Source of the DNA: Polytrichum commune
Lineage: Eukaryota > Streptophyta > Polytrichopsida > Polytrichales > Polytrichaceae
NCBI GenBank assembly: GCA_950295325.1
Contig: OX485804.1
Coordinates: forward strand, 26,598,001-26,662,000
DNA length: 64,000 bases
Direction of reading: 5' to 3'
Part shown: one piece after another, positions 57,456 to 64,000 of the stretch
Layout of the letters: each line of letters opens with the position of its first letter
How positions within the stretch are numbered: the first letter of the stretch is position 1
Notes under the pieces: model-generated
What the model was told of the DNA's origin: nothing
The model's database searches: none
Seen by the model: the letters and a program-made list of their open reading frames with translations, nothing else
Translations under genes and position numbers: made by a program

Positions 57456-57625
57456 TTGTGTGTTTTAGTATGCAAGGGGAAGATATTATCGAGCATACTA
57501 GTGGCAAGTGTCACGTGTCCAAATTTTAGTATACAAGTGGGAGATATTCTTGAGCCGCATACAAATGTCAAGTGTCATCTATGTACATTTTAGTCAAGTT
57601 GCATATTGTTGTGTAACATATAGCA
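57456..57625. repeat. short tandem repeat, ~62-bp unit, related to 59540-59690
   Basis: Units of TAGTATGCAAG..GGAAGATATT..GAGCATACTAGTG.CAAGTGTCA repeat about 2.5 times. A similar set lies at 59540-59690, so a larger duplication of this region is likely. Confidence 0.6.
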
Positions 57626-57689
57626 TTGTAGTGATCAACCAAGTGACCAACTAAGTTACTAGAGATTATGAATTTGAGCTCAAGGTTGG

Positions 57690-58520
57690 CAATAACAAGT
57701 TACACATTGTGTAGTAGAGGCACCCATAACTGATCACTTCAAGGTAGTTGCGCAAATCTAGAGAAGTATAAGGTGGTGCAAAATTTTCCCATGTAGGAAG
57801 ATAGAAGTTAGGAGGATTGCAAAAAAGATCGGTAATTTTCTTCCTTGAATTGGAATTACAGTGAAACTTTGAAGCCAAAAGTCGACCTTAACATATTACC
57901 AATGTCTAGAGTGCGCCACAACCGCTCATTTTGAGACGGATCCCTCCTCACTTTAGCATTGAAAACCAAGAACATGTGTCATGGCACTATTGATTTTGGC
58001 TTGATCAACATTCGATCCTAGCCTAATCAAAATTCCAATACCCAAAAGATTCTCAATATGGTTCTGATTGGTGGTTCGGCTCGAAGTATACTCGGTGGTT
58101 TATGATGTACATAGAACTTAGCTTGACATAGACACGGATCACAGTAGATGCGTCCATAACCAATCACTCAAGAGACTTTGCACTAGATTGGAGAAGTACA
58201 AGGCGGTGCAATTTTCACCCATGTAGGAAGATAGAAATCAAAAGCATTGCAAATTTTATGGATATTTTTATTTCCCTGAATGTGAAATTGCTTTGAACTC
58301 TTGAAGTCAAAAGTTGGACCGAACATATTACCGATGTCTAAAGTCTGCCATAACCACCCGTTTTAACTACTCATTTCTCCTCACTCAAAAAGAGAACACG
58401 TGTCACATCACTATTGGTTCTAGCCTTATCGAAATTCAACTCCGACTTGATTGAAATTCCGGTACCCTATAGATTGCCAATGGGTCCTGGACTCCTAGTC
58501 GGGATCAAGCGCGCGCCTCT
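57690..58520. repeat. 430-bp diverged tandem duplication
   Basis: CCCATGTAGGAAGATAGAA recurs at 57788 and 58218. The copies align through CACCCATAACTGATCACT, GAAGTATAAGGTGGTGCAA, ACATATTACCAATGTCTA and GTGTCATGGCACTATTG. Divergence is about one base in five. Confidence 0.8.
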
Positions 58521-58779
58521 TGATGCTATAGTGATGTAGTTGACCATTGAACATGCCAACATTTTTTAATTGAAAATCTTTACAAATATACTAATCTTAG
58601 ATACCAAAGCTTAAGTTAGTTGCCCTTTTGGTCTCGAGTCATGTGGTAGTCTTCAAAGCTCCCGTGTGATTGTAACAGTACACTACCGTACCCATGCATG
58701 TGGATCTAATTGTAGACCTCCTTGAACTTTGAAGCAGTCAGATCTTGTGTAAGCTTTACGGTAAGTCAAATTGTCGAAG

Positions 58780-59345
58780 TTGCATGCGGTGCTTGTTGAT
58801 GTGTTAAAAAAATGGTTGAAGTTGTGGTGCTTGTTGACGTGTTAAATGGTTTGAAGTTGTGGTGCTTGTTGATGTGTTAAATTGTTGACACGGGTAGATC
58901 ACTCCATTGTCAAGTTGAACACCACGTGCGACCAAAAAAAATCTTCGTTTGGTAAGTTGCACCACCAAAATGGGTCAAAATTTTATCAATTTTTTTTCAT
59001 GAGTAGATATACACAGTACCTATGACATAGTTAAAAGTGGTAACTAAATTTGATGATTTGTTTTTTTCATAAAACATACCATTTCTAACTAGAATGACAC
59101 AGAATTGAACTAAAACAATTACTAAAAAAATAAAGATGACTAAAAATTTCAAAAAAGTATGCAAAAGATACTATCAATGGTTATGTATATGTAGAAAAAA
59201 TATCATAAATTTTAAAATTATATATGGCATGTAATATAGGGGTAGCAAACTTTGTCCGCACGTAGTGTCAACTTGACAATGAAGTGACCTCCCCGTGATT
59301 GTTGAAGTTGCATGCGGTGCTTGTCGATGTGGATGCGGTTCATTT
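58780..59345. repeat. ~45-bp minisatellite split by a hAT-like MITE
   Basis: Units of GAAGTTG(CATGCG)GTGGTGCTTGTTGATGTGTTAAA occur three times before 58889 and resume after 59298 with GAAGTTGCATGCGGTGCTTGTCGATGTGG. The intervening 409 bp is a separate insertion. Confidence 0.8.
58889..59297. mobile_element. hAT-like MITE, CACGGGTAGATCACT termini, copy 2
   Basis: The 409-bp element starts CACGGGTAGATCACTCC and ends AAGTGACCTCCCCGTG. The 8-bp duplication ATTGTTGA is perfect (58881-58888 and 59298-59305). Inner inverted blocks CATTGTCAAGTTGA extend the terminal repeats to about 31 bp. It is a relative of 323-872. Confidence 0.85.
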
Positions 59346-62180
59346 GCATAAAAAACTAAACAGACAAAATGTGTCGGAGCAAAGTACCACAAGTGCTATT
59401 CAAGATCATGTGACATCATGTTACTTTTAAACATGGTGGTGTGGACATATTCATTCGTGGTTTGCGCCTCGTGTTCACATTAACACCGAATGATCACGCT
59501 AACAACCAACGTATACATATTTACATTTTTCATTTTCATGTTCGGTATATGACAAGAAGATATTTATTGAGCATACTAATGGTAAGTGCCATACGTTTAT
59601 ATTCTAGCATGCAAGAGGAAGGTATATTGTTGAGCATATTGATGCCAAGTGCCATTTATGTACAGTTTAGTCAACTTGTAGACCATTGTGTAACAAACGC
59701 ATGCACCTCGTAACATTATTGAACATACTCATGCCATTATATTCGTAGGCACACTTCAACGCTGAGTGTCATGAGGTGACACTAATGATGAGGTTGTTGA
59801 TTGTTAGTGCAATCTAACATATGCTTCAAAATAGGGTAAGTAACAAGAATAATACACATGTACCACTTAATACCATAAACAGTGCAGTATTTGTGCTTCG
59901 ATCTACTACAAGAAAATGCGGCGTAACCAGTAGGGATGTGAAAATATTGGAACCTTAATCAGAGACCGTGATCTTATCTTTGAATAACATAAAGGTATCA
60001 ACATCAACTTAGCCTAGTGGAGGAAGGGGTTATCAACTTGGCCAAAATGGGACCCGAAATGACCATGATGTCAATCTATAGGGCCAACCTTATGGATCAA
60101 CAACTGGTTGAGTTTGAGAAATAACCGGTTGAAGTTCAAGACCTCATGAAATTTACCGATCATTTTCGAGGAATCTAAATAATATACCTCAATTTCATAA
60201 AGGAAAACCAAAAGATGTCAACATGTAACCAGTTGGACTTGGAAACACTAGGATCTCAACTGATTGTCCTCCAAAATCTCCAATCTTCCGGGACATTGCA
60301 AGTCTTCAACTCATGAATATTGGACTTTGCTTGACCCATGAGTGAATAATTCTTGTGGTTTTCTTAAGGACCCCTGTGGCACAAAGAGCATGTTTAGTGG
60401 TTCTTCATATACCCAACCACTATAAATCCATGGGTAGGGTTTGGAAAGTCCTCATGGCTTGGAATAGCTTGGGTATATTGCGGCTCAATTTTCAACTTCA
60501 TTACAAGAGAATCAACTATCAATACCTCACAATTTTTGATCAAATAGAACCGTAGCTTCAATTATTTCTATGTAAAGCCCCATGTATTATAAAATATTAG
60601 TATTGATCACATGACCCACGTTTTATGAAGCTCACACAGAGTGAATGTGTGGGACATATAATGAGACTTCTCCCTTCTAAAAAATGTTACCTGATTTAGC
60701 ACCCCTTTGTGTTTGCGATTGGTGTACAACATGTCACCATGCTCTAAGCTAAATACATGAGTGGGGCAAGGTTCCTCTAAAACTCATCAATGATCTTGAC
60801 TTGGCTTGCCCTTCGACCACATTTTGGATATAAACCAAGTTAAAGGTCCAAGAGGCCCTTTCACGACCTCAAAGATAAGATATAAACAAGTTCAAAAAGG
60901 CTTGTTGATGTTTTTAGTTTAATTGTTGGGATGGATTATGTCTAATCTAACTATAAAATTATTGTATGTCACATTATTTCAATTGGAACATACATTCTAT
61001 CGAATGTATCCCGGAGAGATTCGAGCTCACATAAATGGTCTCACTCTAATCTAGACTCACATATACCATGTATGTATGTTGTATCCTTTTTATGGGTTGT
61101 GCTAAACATGGATTCATTCCATAGAGTAAATAAAATTTTATTTCCATACTTGTTGAGGGGTTTGTATAAATGGCCACAAAGCACATATAAAAGCACCCTA
61201 GTCCTTGAAAGGGTTAGCTCTTTATCAAGGGTTCCCGATGATATGTCAAATATCTTGAGTGTCAATTGAAATTCTCCACATATTTTTTGGTTGTCCATGT
61301 GCTTGCATTGTAAACTCGTGATGGTGGAGGGCCGCTCTAGCCTCTAATTTTGTGAATGCCCGTCCATAGTTTGGAAACTACAATTTTGGCATAGTTGCCA
61401 TAGACTTGTGGGCACGGCCTTATGTGGTCAATCTTCTCAATCAAACAACAATATTTGAGTGGTATATGGCAAAGCTTGTCATTAAGGCTACTTGCAATTG
61501 GGACTCGTGCAAGGAGGACTCAAACGTGAAACTTAAATGTGGTTGTCCTTGGTTGGGCAACTTTTGGGCGTCATGGTAATATTCTTCACACATTTAGTGA
61601 ATATCTAACAATCTTGAATAAGGCCAAAAAGCGTGCCATCGAGGGTCGCTCTGGCCAAACGTACAAACTTGCAAAGGTCCACTTGATTACAATTGTTCAG
61701 GGAGATCACTCTTTGCAAATTATTGAGAACAACGTGCACAAAATTATAGGGTAGGAACCAAAGGTGTAAAACAATTAACATGAATACATGGTTTTTCTTA
61801 GAATGTACTAGGAATCTTTCAAATGTATGAATCAAATGGATGGGCTATTACGTGTATTTCATCATTACCCCCCCCCCCCCCCAAACTGAGCGGAGATGTG
61901 GACTCATGGGGTTTGAGCTGAAGTACGTGTGTTTGGCAAGCCAAGGTAATATAGTTCAAGCCCTTGCATGTGCCTCAGTTGGTGCCAAAGTTTTGTCTCA
62001 AGGTTATTGCCCATCCCTTATGGATCGATGTTCAAGACTATGCCCATATTTGAACTTGTGGAACTTTTAAAGTCCAACAACTACAAGTTAAGGTTCGAGG
62101 TTTAACTTAAAACACCAAAGACAACAACTTGAGTTAGGCGTCAAGTTTGGGTCCCCCCCCCCCTCTCAAAAGAAAAGAAA
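59346..62180. other. intergenic with a hAT-like MITE copy
   Basis: A CAGTG-family hAT-like MITE lies at about 60085-60300 (CAACTGGTTGAGTTTGAGAAATAACCGG, CAACATGTAACCAGTTGGAC and AAAATCTCC blocks), with the left end lost. C-runs occur at about 61866-61882 and 62152-62163. No gene is recognised in the rest. Confidence 0.5.
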
Positions 62181-62191
62181 ACCATGCCATA

Positions 62192-62550
62192 GATAGAAAC
62201 TCGGGTCCCTTTGAAGGGGCCAGCGTGAATAAAGTGTCCGTTCGTAATGTCAATGACCCGATGCCCACCGGACAAGGGGACATTGGGGCAATACTACTCT
62301 CCCCTTTTGAGGATGGGCACTATAGTGACACACTATACTAGTTCCTAGCTAGCCACTAGTGCCTTGAAGATACCGGACATGGTATCCCCCCAAAGGGCTT
62401 TGAGGTACCCATACAACAAGGTCCAAGGACCCCCCACCATAGTTGGGTGGACTAAGGTGGTGAGCACCACGCCGGCATGGGGAATAGAACCCACAACCTC
62501 CTCATTGGGGGTCATGAGCCCTAACCACCAAGCCAAGGCCCGTGGTGCCT
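62192..62550 (-). mobile_element. tRNA-derived SINE, copy 2
   Basis: A 359-bp element over 90% identical by eye to 7200-7564, with the same tRNA-like head (A- and B-box-like motifs) at the right end. It is flanked by a perfect 10-bp target duplication CCATGCCATA (62182-62191 and 62551-62560). Low divergence between the copies and perfect flanks indicate recent activity. Confidence 0.9.
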
Positions 62551-62560
62551 CCATGCCATA

Positions 62561-64000
62561 CAATAGCTTTGTGTGTTTTTTCCCTTCCTTGGGACATGTT
62601 GCATGGCACCTACCATTGTGGGTGTTGTAAAGACATGCCCCAAGCCCAAATGTATTATTATTTATTCCAAATAATTCATGTAGAAAACATCATTGCCTCT
62701 AATCATGATAATTTAGGGGTCGATTTGGCCGAAAAGAGACGCAACTACTAGGCTATAGAATATAACTATAACCATATAGTCCACGTTGGGCTATATAATA
62801 GGGTTATACAATGTATATGTGTTTTCCCCTCCCCCGTAACATGTGTGGAAACACTACACCAACCTTGATTGCATGGATTGGGTAAATCCTCAAGGTCATG
62901 GACCTTTTTATATGGGAAGACAAAAATACATAAAACATTGTATAACCCAAATTGACCCCTAAATTTTGGTCAAAGACTCCAACTTTTTCCCAATGGGACC
63001 CAATTTGCACAAATTAACAACATTGAACTTGAGAGGGGCAATTTTTTTACTATACTCCCCATGGAATGTGTCATGATTAATGTTCACAACACCTACTAAA
63101 GAGGTAAAGGGCAAACTGGGGGAGGGGTAAGATGAAAAACGCTACAACAATCTATATTTTAAGCCAAATGAACCCTTAAATCAAGATCAAAGACGCCAAC
63201 TTGGTCAAACGAGCTTAAATTGAGATGATCCGTCATCAAACCTATAGGTGTATGCTTTTACTATGACCATTTGGTAAAAATAGACATGCCTAATATTGGT
63301 TATGTATCTTAACTATACACATATATTTAATTGGTGTCTGGTTAGATTGTAAGGATCCAAAAACATACATCAAAAAGGCACGTCACTTAAAAGAGACTAG
63401 ATCACGTGCTTCAAAATGCTAACCATATTAAATTCCAAGCGAAATAATTAACATAATAAGGAATACTACCTTGCACAATGTCCTTATTCTCCATAATGCA
63501 CTCCCACTCATGCACAAGCTATTACTAAATCCCATAGTTCGGAAAGCTTTTGGACACAACCATGGCTAGACGGCCACCTCTACGAGTGTGGTCCACACCA
63601 CTATTACCCAAGGTGAAAACATGGGCACTTATGTTATAGCACAAAGATTTCTTGTTTTGGGTAACATAACCCCAAAACTAGCATTAGAGGCCCTTGATTA
63701 GTCTAGAGGGACTCACCGGGGATGAACAAACCACAAACCTTTGGGGGTCATGTTTTTACTAGTGTCACGGTATGTGGCGTCGGCGGCCACACCTTATCCA
63801 TGGGGATTTCCTCAGGCCACATATATCCCACTTTTATCACAAAAGATGTCCATGAAAATTTCACAAACAATATCGAGTGAAATGCACTCAAAACAACCCT
63901 TTCATAGCCTTGGGAAGTATGTAACTTTATACATGGTATAGACCAGCCCAATTTGGCCCAACTTTATCAACTTTTTTCGGGCCAAAGCTTGTCACATGTA
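62561..64000. other. intergenic, MITE fragments
   Basis: A diverged TATGTGGGTG-family fragment is likely at about 63270-63450 (TTGGTGTCTGGTTAGATTG, GGATCCAAAAACATACATC). There is also a repeated AATTTGGG/AACTTTTTC motif on both strands around 62700-63010. No gene is seen. Confidence 0.45.

Noticed and set aside
59441-59713. 90-residue plus-strand frame
   Set aside because: It overlaps a short tandem repeat related to 57456-57625 and shows no domain features.

Overview
This window is nuclear DNA from a land plant. The evidence is the set of spliced genes with GT-AG introns: a plastid PHT2-type phosphate transporter with a transit peptide, a CERK1-type LysM receptor kinase, a plant-type complex I subunit, a DNA polymerase epsilon histone-fold subunit, and many MITEs and SINEs. 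A bacterial-type HslV protease gene with a mitochondrial-like leader points away from flowering plants, which as far as I know lack it. A bryophyte, lycophyte or fern is my inference; the species cannot be fixed from the sequence.

Layout: 0-13 kb is mainly repeats (hAT and Harbinger-type MITEs, a tRNA-derived SINE, a decayed GC-richer block) plus two tRNA genes 5 nt apart (Ala-AGC, Thr-AGU). 13.4-21.1 kb is a 13-exon LysM receptor-like kinase whose introns carry two copies of a SINE with a 5S rRNA-like head, one of them split by a MULE-type MITE. 21-28 kb is repeats and a possible orphan leader exon. 28.2-31.9 kb is a three-exon PHT2;1-like transporter. 32-35 kb is repeats, including a pogo/Emigrant-like MITE. 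35.6 kb is a short intronless complex I B14.5a-like gene with a duplicated 3' flank. 38.7 kb is tRNA-Ala(UGC) on the minus strand. 39.8-41.9 kb is a minus-strand POLE3/DPB3-like gene. 42.6-44.1 kb is a 216-bp tandem array. 46.6-51.8 kb is hslV, whose first intron holds five units of a 198-bp tandem repeat. 53.4-55.0 kb is a dead hAT transposase. 55-64 kb is repeats and unassigned DNA.

The five protein genes are unrelated housekeeping or signalling genes acting at different sites (plasma membrane, plastid, mitochondrion, nucleus), and there is no operon-like logic. The common theme is the load of small non-autonomous elements and local tandem duplications in introns and flanks. Exon boundaries were placed by eye from reading frame, splice consensus and remembered family sequences. 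No alignment or database search was run.
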